A stretch of DNA of 64,000 nucleotides. Source: Amycolatopsis bartoniae. Lineage in GTDB: Bacteria > Actinomycetota > Actinomycetes > Mycobacteriales > Pseudonocardiaceae. A model generated the notes under the pieces. The model worked only from the letters and a program-made list of their open reading frames with translations. It made no database searches and had not been told where the DNA came from. Shown in pieces: positions 48,370-56,470 of this stretch (its first letter is position 1; every line of letters starts with the position of its first letter). The stretch covers positions 1 to 64,000 of the forward strand of contig NZ_JACHWH010000009.1 in NCBI RefSeq assembly GCF_014191255.1. Reading direction: 5' to 3'. A program made the position numbers and the translations under genes.

Positions 48370-48759
48370 ATGGAGCGCAAGCGGAAGACCCCGGGCAAGC
48401 TGCACCCGATCACGGTGGAGCCGACCCCGGCGCGCGTCGTGGTGCGCGCGGCGGGGCGGGTCATCGCCGACACGACGTCGGCGCTGACCCTGCGGGAGTC
48501 GGTGTACCCGCCGGTGCAGTACGTCCCGCTCGCCGACGTCGACCCGGAGGTGCTGCGCCCCAGCGCGAAGCAGACGTACTGCCCGTACAAGGGCGAGGCG
48601 GGCTACTACAGCATCGCCCTGAAGCGGCCGGACACCGGCGAGACGGAGGAGATCGCCGACGCGGTGTGGACGTACGAGCACCCGTACGAGGCGGTCGAGG
48701 CGATCGCGTCACACGTGGCCTTCTACCCGGACCGGGTCGAGATCTCGGTCGAAGACTGA
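48370..48759 (+). CDS. DUF427 domain-containing protein
   Basis: 129-residue soluble protein with the beta-tent DUF427 fold: RVVVRAAGRVIADTTSALTL near 21-40, the YPPVQYVPLADV segment, TYCPYKGEAGYYSI near 68-81 and the closing HVAFYPDRVEI. The function of the family is unknown; some members are linked to small-molecule metabolism. ATG 48370 follows GGAG closely. The next gene begins three bases after its stop, implying co-transcription. Confidence 0.92.
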   Translation: MERKRKTPGKLHPITVEPTPARVVVRAAGRVIADTTSALTLRESVYPPVQYVPLADVDPEVLRPSAKQTYCPYKGEAGYYSIALKRPDTGETEEIADAVWTYEHPYEAVEAIASHVAFYPDRVEISVED

Positions 48760-48762
48760 CCG

Positions 48763-49029
48763 GTGGTGGAGGAAGCCATCCACGGCTCCGGCAGCGTCGC
48801 GTTCGACGCCGTCACCGTGGTCATCCTTCTCGGCGCGACAGTGTCCGCCGTGCTCGCTCTGGTGCGGCCTGAGGTGTCGTGGCGGTGGCAGATGCGGATG
48901 GCCCGCTGGCAGTTCAAGGACCGGAAGAGCCCGGAGCCGTCCGCGGCCGTACTCGTGTTCGCCCGCGTGATCGGGGCGGCGACCCTGGTGGCGGTCGCGC
49001 TCCTGGTCTGGCTGACTTTCTTCCGCTAG
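48763..49029 (+). CDS. Small membrane protein (DUF6199-like)
   Basis: 88-residue protein with two predicted membrane segments (FDAVTVVILLGATVSAVLAL and the C-terminal VIGAATLVAVALLVWLTFF) and a basic tryptophan-containing linker WRWQMRMARWQFKDRK. The GTG start is three bases after the DUF427 stop. It converges with the next hydrolase gene, overlapping it by four bases. The function is unknown. Confidence 0.75.
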   Translation: MVEEAIHGSGSVAFDAVTVVILLGATVSAVLALVRPEVSWRWQMRMARWQFKDRKSPEPSAAVLVFARVIGAATLVAVALLVWLTFFR

Positions 49030-49964
49030 TTCCCCACGCGTTCGTGACCGATGAACGCGGTCAGCGCGGCCACGACCGCATCGGGCTGCTCGTCCGGAAT
49101 GAAGTGTCCGGCACGGGGGATGACGACGCCTGTCGCGTTGTCCGCCCAGGGGCTGATGGAGGCGGCCATGTCGGGGATTGAGCCGTGGGAGCTGGAGATT
49201 CCCAGGACCGGGACGGTCAAGTGCCGTCGCGCGAGAGCGTCGTGATTCTTGCGCGCGGATTCCGCGGCGTCGCGGTAGTAAGCGAGGGACGCCCGGAGAC
49301 CGCCCTCCGCCGCGACGGCGGCGGCGTAGTGGTCGATTTCGGTGCCGTCGAACGTGTCCGGGGACAGTGCTTTGACCGTCAGGAACCAGTCGACGTAGTC
49401 ACGCTCGCGACCGGTGAGCAGTGTCTCGGGAAGATCGGGCACCAGGTGGAACGCGAAGTGCCACGTCTTCCAGGCCCGGTCGGGGTCCGTGGGAACGGCG
49501 TCCGGGAGGGTGATCCCGGGGATGCCGGCGTCGAGCAGAGCGACCCCGTGCAGGCGCTCTTCGTAGTTCAGGGCCAGCGAGAAGGCGACCCAGGCCCCGA
49601 TGTCGTGGGCGACGAGCCAGTACTTCGGCACGTTGAGCGCGGTCACCGCGGCCTGGACGCGCGACGCGACGGTGTGCGTGTCGTAGCTGTCGTGAGGGCG
49701 GTCGGAGTGGCCTTGTCCGGGCAGGTCGATGGCGATCACGTGGCACCGCTCGGCAAGGCCCGGCATCGCCTTGCGCCAAGCCCACCAGGTCTGCGGGAAT
49801 CCGGCGAGCAGGACGACGGCAGGGCCGGTCGGCTGACCGCCTTCCACGGCGTGGAGCCGGATGCCGTCCGCGTCGACCCAGCGGTGGGTGAATCCCGCAA
49901 GGTCGTGCAGCGGCAAGGAGATCGGGGTCTGCTCGCGTGAGCGGTTCGTGGCAGCGTCGGTCAT
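49026..49964 (-). CDS. Alpha/beta hydrolase, epoxide-hydrolase-like
   Basis: 312-residue hydrolase. The HGxP region is replaced by LLAGFPQTWWAWRKAMP (about 51-67). The nucleophile elbow VAHDIGAWVAF (about 118-128) has Asp as nucleophile, as in epoxide hydrolases and haloalkane dehalogenases. A cap domain follows, and the base His is in PRAGHFIPDEQP (about 287-298). It opens epoxides or hydrolyses a related substrate in the cytosol. It is divergent from a TetR gene, with a near-ideal palindrome between the two. Confidence 0.88.
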   Translation of the reverse strand: MTDAATNRSREQTPISLPLHDLAGFTHRWVDADGIRLHAVEGGQPTGPAVVLLAGFPQTWWAWRKAMPGLAERCHVIAIDLPGQGHSDRPHDSYDTHTVASRVQAAVTALNVPKYWLVAHDIGAWVAFSLALNYEERLHGVALLDAGIPGITLPDAVPTDPDRAWKTWHFAFHLVPDLPETLLTGRERDYVDWFLTVKALSPDTFDGTEIDHYAAAVAAEGGLRASLAYYRDAAESARKNHDALARRHLTVPVLGISSSHGSIPDMAASISPWADNATGVVIPRAGHFIPDEQPDAVVAALTAFIGHERVGN

Positions 49965-49980
49965 GTCACGACCCTAACTC

Positions 49981-50004
49981 ATCTTGAACTGTTTGGTTCA
50001 AGAT
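49981..50004. promoter_or_regulatory. 24-bp inverted repeat between hydrolase and TetR genes
   Basis: ATCTTGAAC (49981-49989) and GTTCAAGAT (49996-50004) are perfect 9-bp arms around a 6-bp spacer. It lies 17 bases before the hydrolase start and 47 before the TetR start. It is a strong TetR operator candidate controlling both. Confidence 0.8.
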
Positions 50005-50051
50005 AGGATGGGCAGGTCACAACGGCTTGACTGAAGCGAGGTGCCTGCGCG

Positions 50052-50636
50052 GTGGCCGGGAAGAAGCAGTTCGATGTGGACCTCGTGCTCGACGCGGCGA
50101 TGGTGCAGTTCTGGCGAGCCGGGTACGCCGACACCTCGGTCGACGACCTGTCCAGGGTGACCGGATTGAACCGCAGTTCCCTCTACTCCTCACTCGGCGA
50201 CAAGGAGTCGCTCTACCTGCGCTGCCTGGACCGCTACGCCACGCGCTACGGGGAGCGGTACGACCAGGCCCTGTCCAGCGCGCCTGAAGAGCCACTGCGG
50301 GCGATAAGGGAGTTCTTCGAAGTCACACTGAGGCGCATCGCCGACCCCGATCTGCCGGACGGATGCCTGGTCGCCCAGACCGCGATGGCGATACCGGTGC
50401 TCAGCCCCCGCATCGCCGCACGCGCGACCGAAGCTCTGAGCCTTCAGCGTGCGCGGCTGCGGACCGCCCTGAACGCCGCGAAACTGGCCGACGCCGACGA
50501 CTTCGCCGTGCACCTCGCGGCGGTCAACCAGTCGCTGGCCGTGATGAGCAGGGCCGGCGCGAGTCCGGAGCAGCTGCAGACGATCGTCGACATCAGCATG
50601 AGCGCGCTTTCGCAGGCGCTGCAGGCACGAAGCTAG
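50052..50636 (+). CDS. TetR/AcrR family regulator
   Basis: 194-residue regulator with helix-turn-helix TSVDDLSRVTGLNRSSLYSSLGDK (about 26-49) and a TetR_C_16-like ligand domain (CLVAQTAMAIPVLSP near 105-119). GTG 50052 follows a weak GAGG. The divergent hydrolase and the shared 24-bp inverted repeat identify its likely target. An IS481 fragment follows its stop by about 30 bases. Confidence 0.92.
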   Translation: MAGKKQFDVDLVLDAAMVQFWRAGYADTSVDDLSRVTGLNRSSLYSSLGDKESLYLRCLDRYATRYGERYDQALSSAPEEPLRAIREFFEVTLRRIADPDLPDGCLVAQTAMAIPVLSPRIAARATEALSLQRARLRTALNAAKLADADDFAVHLAAVNQSLAVMSRAGASPEQLQTIVDISMSALSQALQARS

Positions 50637-50668
50637 GGCGGACGAGCGCAACGCCGACCCGAAGTCAC

Positions 50669-50915
50669 CTAGGTGTTCTGTCCGGGGAGGTTAGGTAGGC
50701 GGCTGGCGGGTGGGTGGCCTGCGAGTGTGGTGTGGCCGCGGTGGTGATTGTAGGTGTGTAGCCATCGTGGCAGTGCTTCGCGGCGTTCGGCTTCAGATTG
50801 GTAGGGCCGGGCGTAGGCCCATTCGTCGAGAAGGGTGCGGTTGAATCGCTCCACCTTTCCATTGGTCTGAGGCCGGTAGGGGCGGGTGCGTTTGTGGGTG
50901 ATCCCGGTCCTCCGG
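50669..50915 (-). mobile_element. IS481-family transposase remnant (3' fragment)
   Basis: About 80 C-terminal codons of an rve-type transposase remain in one frame: GITHKRTRPYRPQTNGKVER, then FNRTLLDEWAYARPYQSEAE and TYNHHRGHTTLAGHPPASRL, ending in a TAG at 50669-50671. The DDE-domain glutamate region is in the retained part, but the N-terminus, the first two acidic residues and the left end are gone; homology stops near 50915. It is inactive. It lies between the hydrolase/TetR pair and the FAD-monooxygenase group, marking a past rearrangement. Confidence 0.9.
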
Positions 50916-50977
50916 TCCCCTCGGCAGTCGCTGGGAGCACCGTTCGAAGCTCACCATGCCCCTGGCGGCTCTGACGT

Positions 50978-52099
50978 TCAGTTCTCCGTGTAGAGCTTGA
51001 TCAGGCCCGCGGCCGCGTCGTCGTCGAGGTCGTGGAGTTCCGCGCCGATGGAGCCGAACTCCACGCTGCGGGGGAACATGGCTTCCTCGTACTGGGTGAG
51101 GGCGGTCTCGATGTCGCCGGGGTGTGCGGCGATGGCCTTGCCGAGCTCGGCCCCGTCGTACATGGCGCTGTTGGCGCCTTCGCCGTTCGGCGTCAGGAGG
51201 TGGGCGGCGTCGCCGAGCAGGGTCACCCCGGGCACCCGCTCCCACTTGTGCCCGAGCGGCAGGGCGAAGATGGGGCGCAGAAGCGGCGGGACGTCGCCGT
51301 CGGTGATCAGTGCGGTGAGTTCCGGTGCCCACCCGTCGAACTCCTTCGCAATCCGTGCGGCCGCGGCCGCGCTGTCGGCGAAGTCGATGGCGTCGAACCA
51401 CTCCTGCGACTCGCGGAGTACGACGTAGGTGTGGATGGTCTCGCCCTTCTCCCGGTGGGCCTGGATCCCCTTGCCGCCCGCCCCGGGCGCGGCCATGGAG
51501 CCGCTGCCGACGGCGTGTGCGGTCGCCGGGTGTCGGGTGTCGACGTCGAACAGGTAGGTCTCGACGTAGGACATACCGGTGTACTCGGGGGTGGCGTCGG
51601 AGAGCAGCGGCCGCACCCGCGACCAGGCGCCGTCAGCTCCGACGAGCAGGCTCGTGGTGACAGTGCCGCCGTCGGCGAAGGTCACCTCGTGGTGCTCCTC
51701 GCCCAGGGAACGGGCGCTGACGACTTTGCAGCCCCACTGCACGGCGCCGGCGGGAAGTGAGTCGAGCAGGATCTGGCGCAGGTCACCGCGCTGCACCTCG
51801 GGTCGTCCGCCGTTGCCGTCGTCGGGCTTGTCGAGCAGGACGGTCCCGTCGGGGGCGAGGATCCGCATGGCCTGGCGGCCCTGGAGGACGATGCCGCGGA
51901 ACTCGTCCATCAGGCCGGCCGCCTCGATGGCGAGCTGCCCGTTGTAGTCGTGGATGTCGAGCATCCCGCCCTGCGCGCGGGCCGTCGGCGCGGGCTCGGC
52001 TTCGTAGACCGTGGCCGGGATTCCGTGGACGTGCAGGACGCGGGCGAGCGTGAGGCCGCCGAGGCCCGCGCCGATGATCGTCACGTGAGGGGTGTTCAT
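50978..52099 (-). CDS. FAD-dependent monooxygenase (TetX/aromatic hydroxylase-like)
   Basis: 373-residue flavoprotein. The dinucleotide motif is GAGLGGLTLARVL (about 10-22), the DG motif is LLVGADGAWSRVR (about 158-170), and the second FAD motif is LLGDAAHLLTPNGEGAN (about 294-310). Proteins of this length and motif set hydroxylate small aromatic or polycyclic molecules, including tetracycline-type drugs. Here a quinone/phenol substrate is plausible, because the neighbours are a MarR regulator and a quinol-monooxygenase-like protein. ATG 52097-52099 follows AGGAG. Confidence 0.9.
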   Translation of the reverse strand: MNTPHVTIIGAGLGGLTLARVLHVHGIPATVYEAEPAPTARAQGGMLDIHDYNGQLAIEAAGLMDEFRGIVLQGRQAMRILAPDGTVLLDKPDDGNGGRPEVQRGDLRQILLDSLPAGAVQWGCKVVSARSLGEEHHEVTFADGGTVTTSLLVGADGAWSRVRPLLSDATPEYTGMSYVETYLFDVDTRHPATAHAVGSGSMAAPGAGGKGIQAHREKGETIHTYVVLRESQEWFDAIDFADSAAAAARIAKEFDGWAPELTALITDGDVPPLLRPIFALPLGHKWERVPGVTLLGDAAHLLTPNGEGANSAMYDGAELGKAIAAHPGDIETALTQYEEAMFPRSVEFGSIGAELHDLDDDAAAGLIKLYTEN

Positions 52100-52182
52100 G
52101 ATGCTCCTGTTCCGGGCAGGATCGGGCGCACGCCGGCGCGGCGCGGACGTGGTGTGAATGCGCGGCGCGGCCACGCGCTGGG

Positions 52183-52629
52183 TCAGGACGGGGTCGGCTG
52201 CGGCAGATCCGCGGCGATTTTCGTGAGCAGGGCCTGCAGGGTGGCCCGTTCCGCCTCGTCCAGCGGGGCCAGGATCGTCTCCTCGACGCCGGTCATCGCG
52301 GTGTCGAACCCGGCGATGAGTTCGCTTCCCGCCGGTGTCGCGTAGACGCGTTTGCTGCGCTCGTTGCCGGGGTCCGTGCGCCGCTCGACGAGACCGCGCC
52401 GCTCGAGCCCCTGCAGGAGGCTGGACACGCTTGCCGCGCTGGTGCGGCTCATCCGGGCGATGTCCCGCTGGATCGCTCCGGGATTCCGGACCAGGTAGAC
52501 GAGCGCGGCACTCTGCTCATGACTGAGCCCGCGCTCCCGGATCCAGTCCTCACCGGTTTTCCGCTGCGCCCAGACGATCCAGCGCATCAGGTCAAGGCTG
52601 CTGGCCGGTGTCGTTCCCCGCGCATCCAT
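52183..52629 (-). CDS. MarR family transcriptional regulator
   Basis: 148-residue winged-helix regulator. The recognition region AIQRDIARMSRTSAASVSSLL (about 56-76) and the wing DPGNERSKRVYATPAG are clear. ATG 52627-52629 follows GGAG. It lies 11 bases after the ABM monooxygenase gene and before the FAD monooxygenase gene, all in one direction. The nested palindrome at 52995-53029 is its probable operator. Confidence 0.9.
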   Translation of the reverse strand: MDARGTTPASSLDLMRWIVWAQRKTGEDWIRERGLSHEQSAALVYLVRNPGAIQRDIARMSRTSAASVSSLLQGLERRGLVERRTDPGNERSKRVYATPAGSELIAGFDTAMTGVEETILAPLDEAERATLQALLTKIAADLPQPTPS

Positions 52630-52640
52630 ACTCCGGACCC

Positions 52641-52970
52641 TCAACTGGCCGAGACGATGTGCACCGGCGTCCGGACGCCCCATTCCTCAGCGCCGTCGGC
52701 GACGAGGTCGGCGATCCGCTGGTGCCCTTCATCGAGCCGCCCTTCCTGGAGCGCCGGACTCGAGTAGTGGCGGTCGAACGACGCGTCGTCGCGATAGAAC
52801 TCGAAGGCCCACATGAGGTCGGGGTCTTCGTCCGACCGAGCAAGGACCCAGTCGACCGGGCCGTCCGGGTCACCGTTGAAGTGAAGCTCGTGGCAAGCCT
52901 TGAACAGTTCGTCCCCCATTCCGGGCTTCGCCTTGACCTTCAGCACCATTCCCGGCTGCTTCGCATGCAT
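52641..52970 (-). CDS. Antibiotic biosynthesis monooxygenase (ABM) domain protein
   Basis: 109-residue ferredoxin-like ABM fold protein, often a cofactor-free quinol monooxygenase (YgiN-like). Characteristic segments are MVLKVKAKPGMGDELFKACH near 8-27, WAFEFYRDDASFDRHYSSPA near 54-73 and the final strand. It is first in a probable ABM-MarR-FAD monooxygenase unit that may handle redox-active aromatics. The start is ATG 52970. Confidence 0.85.
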   Translation of the reverse strand: MHAKQPGMVLKVKAKPGMGDELFKACHELHFNGDPDGPVDWVLARSDEDPDLMWAFEFYRDDASFDRHYSSPALQEGRLDEGHQRIADLVADGAEEWGVRTPVHIVSAS

Positions 52971-52994
52971 CTCGTACTCCTTCCGATCGACCTA

Positions 52995-53029
52995 ACACTT
53001 AGAACGCTAACTGTTAGAAGTCTAAGTGT
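52995..53029. promoter_or_regulatory. 35-bp nested palindrome upstream of the ABM-MarR operon
   Basis: Outer arms ACACTTAGA (52995-53003) and TCTAAGTGT (53021-53029) and inner arms CTAAC (53007-53011) and GTTAG (53013-53017) share one exact centre at 53012. Fourteen of 17 positions per arm are complementary. It is A/T-rich and lies 24 bases before the ABM start. This is an excellent MarR operator candidate. Confidence 0.85.
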
Positions 53030-53064
53030 CAAGCTGGCCGGGCAGGACCTGGACCAAGGCTTTG

Positions 53065-53457
53065 TCAGACAGTCACCTGATTCCCGTGGTGCACCGCCTC
53101 CACGTTGTGGCCGTCGGGGTCCCGGAGGAACACGGCGTAGTAGCCGGGGTGGTACTCGGGCCACTCACGGGGCGCGTGCAGCACCTCCGCCCCGGCCTCG
53201 ACGGCCGCCTCGTGCACAGCGTGCACAGCGGACCTGTCCGGCGCCCGGAAGGCGACGTGCAGCTCCCGCGTCTCCCCGCCCCCCGCGGCGCTGAGCCAGA
53301 ACTCCGGCCCGCTTTCGCCGGCCGCGAGGCCGACCACGACACTGTTCCCGGCCGGGAAGCGCACCGCCGCACGCATTCCGATCGGCGCGAAGATCCGAAG
53401 GTAGAAGGCGAGCGACGCTTCGACGTCGGCCGCCTGGACACCGAGATGATCGATCAT
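53065..53457 (-). CDS. VOC (glyoxalase) family protein
   Basis: 130-residue vicinal-oxygen-chelate protein. MIDHLGVQAADVEASLAFYL opens the first beta-alpha-beta module with a metal-ligand His, and YAVFLRDPDGHNVEAVHHG closes the second, with His and Glu ligands. It may be a lyase, dioxygenase or resistance protein; the sequence does not decide. It lies ten bases from the stop-side neighbour (HIBADH-like gene), which is co-directional and upstream, so they are probably one transcript. Confidence 0.9.
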   Translation of the reverse strand: MIDHLGVQAADVEASLAFYLRIFAPIGMRAAVRFPAGNSVVVGLAAGESGPEFWLSAAGGGETRELHVAFRAPDRSAVHAVHEAAVEAGAEVLHAPREWPEYHPGYYAVFLRDPDGHNVEAVHHGNQVTV

Positions 53458-53466
53458 CCCGGCAGG

Positions 53467-54363
53467 CTAGCGACGCCCTACGACAGTTTCGGCCGTCCTC
53501 GCCTCGATCGCCCGCACGACGGCGGCCATGTCGTCCCGGTCGTGGCCCAGCTCCAGCGTTTCCCGGTACAGCGCGTGGCACACGTCCAGCAGCGGTGAGG
53601 CCGTCCCCGACTCGCGGGCGGCCTCCGCGATCAGCCGGTTGTTCTCCAGCACGTTCGCGATCGACGCCTGCACCGCGAAGTCCTCGCGCACCAGCTTCGC
53701 CCCCTTGACCCGCGAGACGCTGCTCGCCATCGGCCCGGCGTCGAGCACCGCGAGCAGCCGGTCGGAGTCGAGGCCGTGCCGCCGCGCGAAGTGCACCGCC
53801 TCGGCGAGACCGGTGACCATGGTGATCAGGAACAGGTTCACCGCCAGCTTCATCAGCAGCGCGTCCGGCACCGGCCCGCACACCACCGTCTCCCGGCACA
53901 TCGGCGCGAGCAGCGGGCGGACGGCCTCGACAGCGTCCTCCCGCCCCGCCAGCATCGCGACGAGTTCCGCGGCCTCCGCGGGCTTGCGTGAACCGGAGAC
54001 CGGGGCTTCGACGTAGTTCCCGCCCGCTGCCAGGACATCCGCCTCCAGTGCCCGCGAGTACCCGGGCGAGGTCGTTCCCATGTGGACGATCGTGTGCCCG
54101 GAAACGAGTGCGCCGAACCCGGGCGTGCCGCGGCCCAGCACCGAGTCCATCGCCGCCTCGTCGGCGAGCATCACGAGCACCACCCGTGCCCGCTCGAACA
54201 CCTCAGCGGGGCTCACCGCCGCCTCCGCACCCGCCGCGCGCAGCACCTCGGCCTTGCCCGGCGTCCGGTTCCACACGACCAGCGGGGTGCCCGCGCGCAC
54301 GAGGTTGAGCGCCATCGGCTCGCCCATCACGCCGAGCCCGAGAAAGCCGACCTTCTCCTTCAC
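53467..54363 (-). CDS. NAD(P)-dependent beta-hydroxyacid dehydrogenase (HIBADH-like)
   Basis: 298-residue 6-phosphogluconate-dehydrogenase superfamily enzyme. The Rossmann motif [18 protein letters not shown] is at about 5-22, the substrate motif GTTSPGYS near 96-103, [13 protein letters not shown] near 116-128, and the catalytic Lys in [11 protein letters not shown] near 166-176. It reduces or oxidises a short hydroxy or imine acid. GTG 54361-54363 matches the first conserved strand; an upstream TTG would overlap a palindrome. The probable operator lies 13 bases upstream. Confidence 0.9.
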   Translation of the reverse strand: MKEKVGFLGLGVMGEPMALNLVRAGTPLVVWNRTPGKAEVLRAAGAEAAVSPAEVFERARVVLVMLADEAAMDSVLGRGTPGFGALVSGHTIVHMGTTSPGYSRALEADVLAAGGNYVEAPVSGSRKPAEAAELVAMLAGREDAVEAVRPLLAPMCRETVVCGPVPDALLMKLAVNLFLITMVTGLAEAVHFARRHGLDSDRLLAVLDAGPMASSVSRVKGAKLVREDFAVQASIANVLENNRLIAEAARESGTASPLLDVCHALYRETLELGHDRDDMAAVVRAIEARTAETVVGRR

Positions 54364-54376
54364 AGGCGGAAGTGTA

Positions 54377-54392
54377 TATGACAACTGTCATA
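54377..54392. promoter_or_regulatory. Perfect 16-bp palindrome between FNT and HIBADH-like genes
   Basis: TATGACAACTGTCATA has 7-bp arms around AC. It lies 13 bases before the dehydrogenase start and ends just before the FNT stop codon region (54396). TGACA-N2-TGTCA is a common TetR/GntR operator form. No regulator gene is adjacent, so the binding protein is encoded elsewhere. Confidence 0.7.
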
Positions 54393-54395
54393 AAG

Positions 54396-55241
54396 TCAGG
54401 CGGGAACCTCGCCCTCGATTTCGGCGCGGTCGGTCCCGTGTGCCTTCGGCTTCGGCCGCCCCAGCAGCCCGTAGGCCGCGCCGACCAGCAGGCCGCCGCC
54501 GACGAGGTTCCCGAGGCCCACGAACAGCAGGTTCCGGCCGAACGCGCCGATCGTCGCGCCCGGCACGTCCTCGAAGAGGGCGAGGGAGAACGTGGTCATG
54601 TTCGCCACCACGTGCTCGAACCCGGACGCGACGAACGCCAGCAGGCACCAGAAGATCACCGCGAGCTTGGCGCCGTCGGACCTCGTCCGCGCCGCCATCC
54701 ACACGGCCAGGCACACCAGGAAGTTGCACAGCACGCCGCGGAAGAACAACGCGCCCGCGGACTCCGCCACCTTGGTCTTCACCAGGCTCGCCAGCAACGC
54801 CGCCCCGGGCGCCGCGTGGCCGGGCGTGGCGCCGATGGACAGCACACCGCCTTCGTGCACGAGCCACGCGAACACGACCGAGCCGAGCAGGTTGCCGGCG
54901 AACGAGCCGAGCACGACCCCGGCCGCAGCACCGATCCCGCGACGGCGGGCCAGCACGCCCTGGGTCATCGTCATCATGTTGCCCGTGGACAGCTCGGCCC
55001 CGGCGAACACGACCGCGGTCAGCGCGATGCCGAACACGAGGCCCTGCACGAGCTTCGTCCACGGCGAGCTCACCGCGTTGAGGGGGCCGCTGACCTCGAT
55101 CATCAGCACGACGGCGACCCCGATGAACGCTCCGGCGAGCATCGAGCTGACCAGGTACCGCCCGGGGTGACGCAGGTCGTCGATCTTGCCTTCGGCCACC
55201 TCGGCCTGCAGGTCGAGCGCTTCGGACAGGGGAATCGGCAC
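54396..55241 (-). CDS. Formate/nitrite transporter (FNT) family channel
   Basis: 281-residue membrane protein with six hydrophobic segments. GAELSTGNMMTM (about 80-91) and SGFEHVVANMTTF (about 205-217) are the two FNT half-helix signatures that form the pore constriction. It carries formate, nitrite or a similar small anion. GTG 55239-55241 has GAAAGGAAG upstream. It is followed by the HIBADH-like gene after a palindrome-bearing 32-base gap, so the two may be separately controlled. Confidence 0.93.
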   Translation of the reverse strand: MPIPLSEALDLQAEVAEGKIDDLRHPGRYLVSSMLAGAFIGVAVVLMIEVSGPLNAVSSPWTKLVQGLVFGIALTAVVFAGAELSTGNMMTMTQGVLARRRGIGAAAGVVLGSFAGNLLGSVVFAWLVHEGGVLSIGATPGHAAPGAALLASLVKTKVAESAGALFFRGVLCNFLVCLAVWMAARTRSDGAKLAVIFWCLLAFVASGFEHVVANMTTFSLALFEDVPGATIGAFGRNLLFVGLGNLVGGGLLVGAAYGLLGRPKPKAHGTDRAEIEGEVPA

Positions 55242-55385
55242 GGGGACTTCCTTTCGGTTCGGCAGGACTACGCCATTCGAACCAGTGCGCCCGTCCGGAA
55301 GGTTGTCGCGAGATCAGCAGTGCGTGACCGGACGCGCACTAGCGTCACCCGGCACCGTGAATTACCGCGAATGAGCCGAAAACGG

Positions 55386-55979
55386 TCAGCGCCAGGCGAA
55401 GACGGGCTGTTCCAGACCGTCCACCCTGGTGTGCCTGCCGTGCAGCGCGACCTCGCGGAACTGGAACAACACGGCCGCGGTGGGCGCGTGCACGAGGTGG
55501 CCCGCCAGCGGCAGCTGGATCACCGGGCGGTCCGACTCGGGAATGCTCAGGAACCGCGGCTCGGCGTCCAGCTCGGTGAACGGGATGCGGTGCAGCCGCG
55601 CCACTTCCGCCGGGTTGGGCACCGGCTCCTGTGGCTCGGTCCGCAGCACCACGGGCGTGATGACGTAACCGGAGCGGGTGGCGTAGTCATCGAGCAGGCC
55701 GGCGCACTGTTCGCGGGTGGCGGTGAGGCCCAGCTCCTCGTGCAGCTCGCGCAGTGCCGCCGCGACCGCGTCCTCGCCGTCGTCGAACCCCCCGCCCGGC
55801 AGCGCGAACTGGCCGGGGTGGGCTCGCAGCCGCGAGGTGCGGCGGGTGAGCCAGAGGCCGGGACCGTGCTCGTCCTCGGACATCACGATGGCCACCGCGG
55901 CCGCCCGCCTGCCGTCGAGCGGCACGCTCACGCGGGGGAACGCCCGCACCTCGGCTTCGGCATCGTCGAGTGCGGTCAC
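55386..55979 (-). CDS. NUDIX hydrolase
   Basis: 197-residue pyrophosphohydrolase. The Nudix box reads GGGFDDGEDAVAAALRELHE then ELGL (about 82-105) and fits GX5EX7REUXEEXGU. An LTRRTSRLRAHPGQFALPG lead-in resembles CoA/ADP-ribose pyrophosphatases. GTG 55977-55979 is the probable start; a longer frame would run into the divergent MerR sequence. The start lies about 20 bases from the first MerR-like codons, an unusually small gap for divergent genes. Confidence 0.9.
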   Translation of the reverse strand: MTALDDAEAEVRAFPRVSVPLDGRRAAAVAIVMSEDEHGPGLWLTRRTSRLRAHPGQFALPGGGFDDGEDAVAAALRELHEELGLTATREQCAGLLDDYATRSGYVITPVVLRTEPQEPVPNPAEVARLHRIPFTELDAEPRFLSIPESDRPVIQLPLAGHLVHAPTAAVLFQFREVALHGRHTRVDGLEQPVFAWR

Positions 55980-55994
55980 GGTTCCGACTCTACG

Positions 55995-56470
55995 GCTTGC
56001 TCCCTGCACCACTACGACGAGCTGGGCCTGGTGACCGCGAGCGAGCGCACGTCGGCGGGCCACCGCCGCTACACGCCGGACGACCTGCGGCGGCTGTACC
56101 GGGTGCGCGCGCTGCGGTCACTCGGCCTGTCGCTGGAGGAGGTCGCGGCCGCCCTCGCGCACCCACCGGACCTGCGGGGGCTGCTGACCGAGCAGCTGGC
56201 CGCACTGGAAGCGCAGGCCGTCCGGCTCCGGCACGTCATCCACCACGTCGGCGCCCTGCTGCGGCGGCTCGACGACGGTTGCCCCGATGCCCGGCAGTTC
56301 CTGGAAACCCTGGAGGTCATGGCCATGTACGAGAACCGAGCGAGCGGGCGAAGACCGCGGCGCGCCAGTTGTGGCAGGACCACAGCACCGGTCTCGCGCG
56401 GACGCTGCCGTGGCCCGCCGACCGCCTGCGTGCCCTCGTGTCCTATGTGGACAGCGTGCGCGCTCAGTGA
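55995..56470 (+). pseudogene. MerR family regulator pseudogene (5' truncated, frameshifted)
   Basis: MerR sequence begins abruptly at ACSLHHYDELGLVTASERT and continues through GHRRYTPDDLRRLYRVRALR and LSLEEVAAALAHP, then a coiled coil to about 56310. The first dozen residues (the MxIGELAxxxGVxxRTL part) are missing and no start codon exists in frame. After about 56325 the reading frame shifts: AKTAARQLWQDHSTGLAR, ending at 56470, lies in another frame. It is best read as a truncated, frameshifted gene whose 5' end was deleted next to the NUDIX start. Confidence 0.8.
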
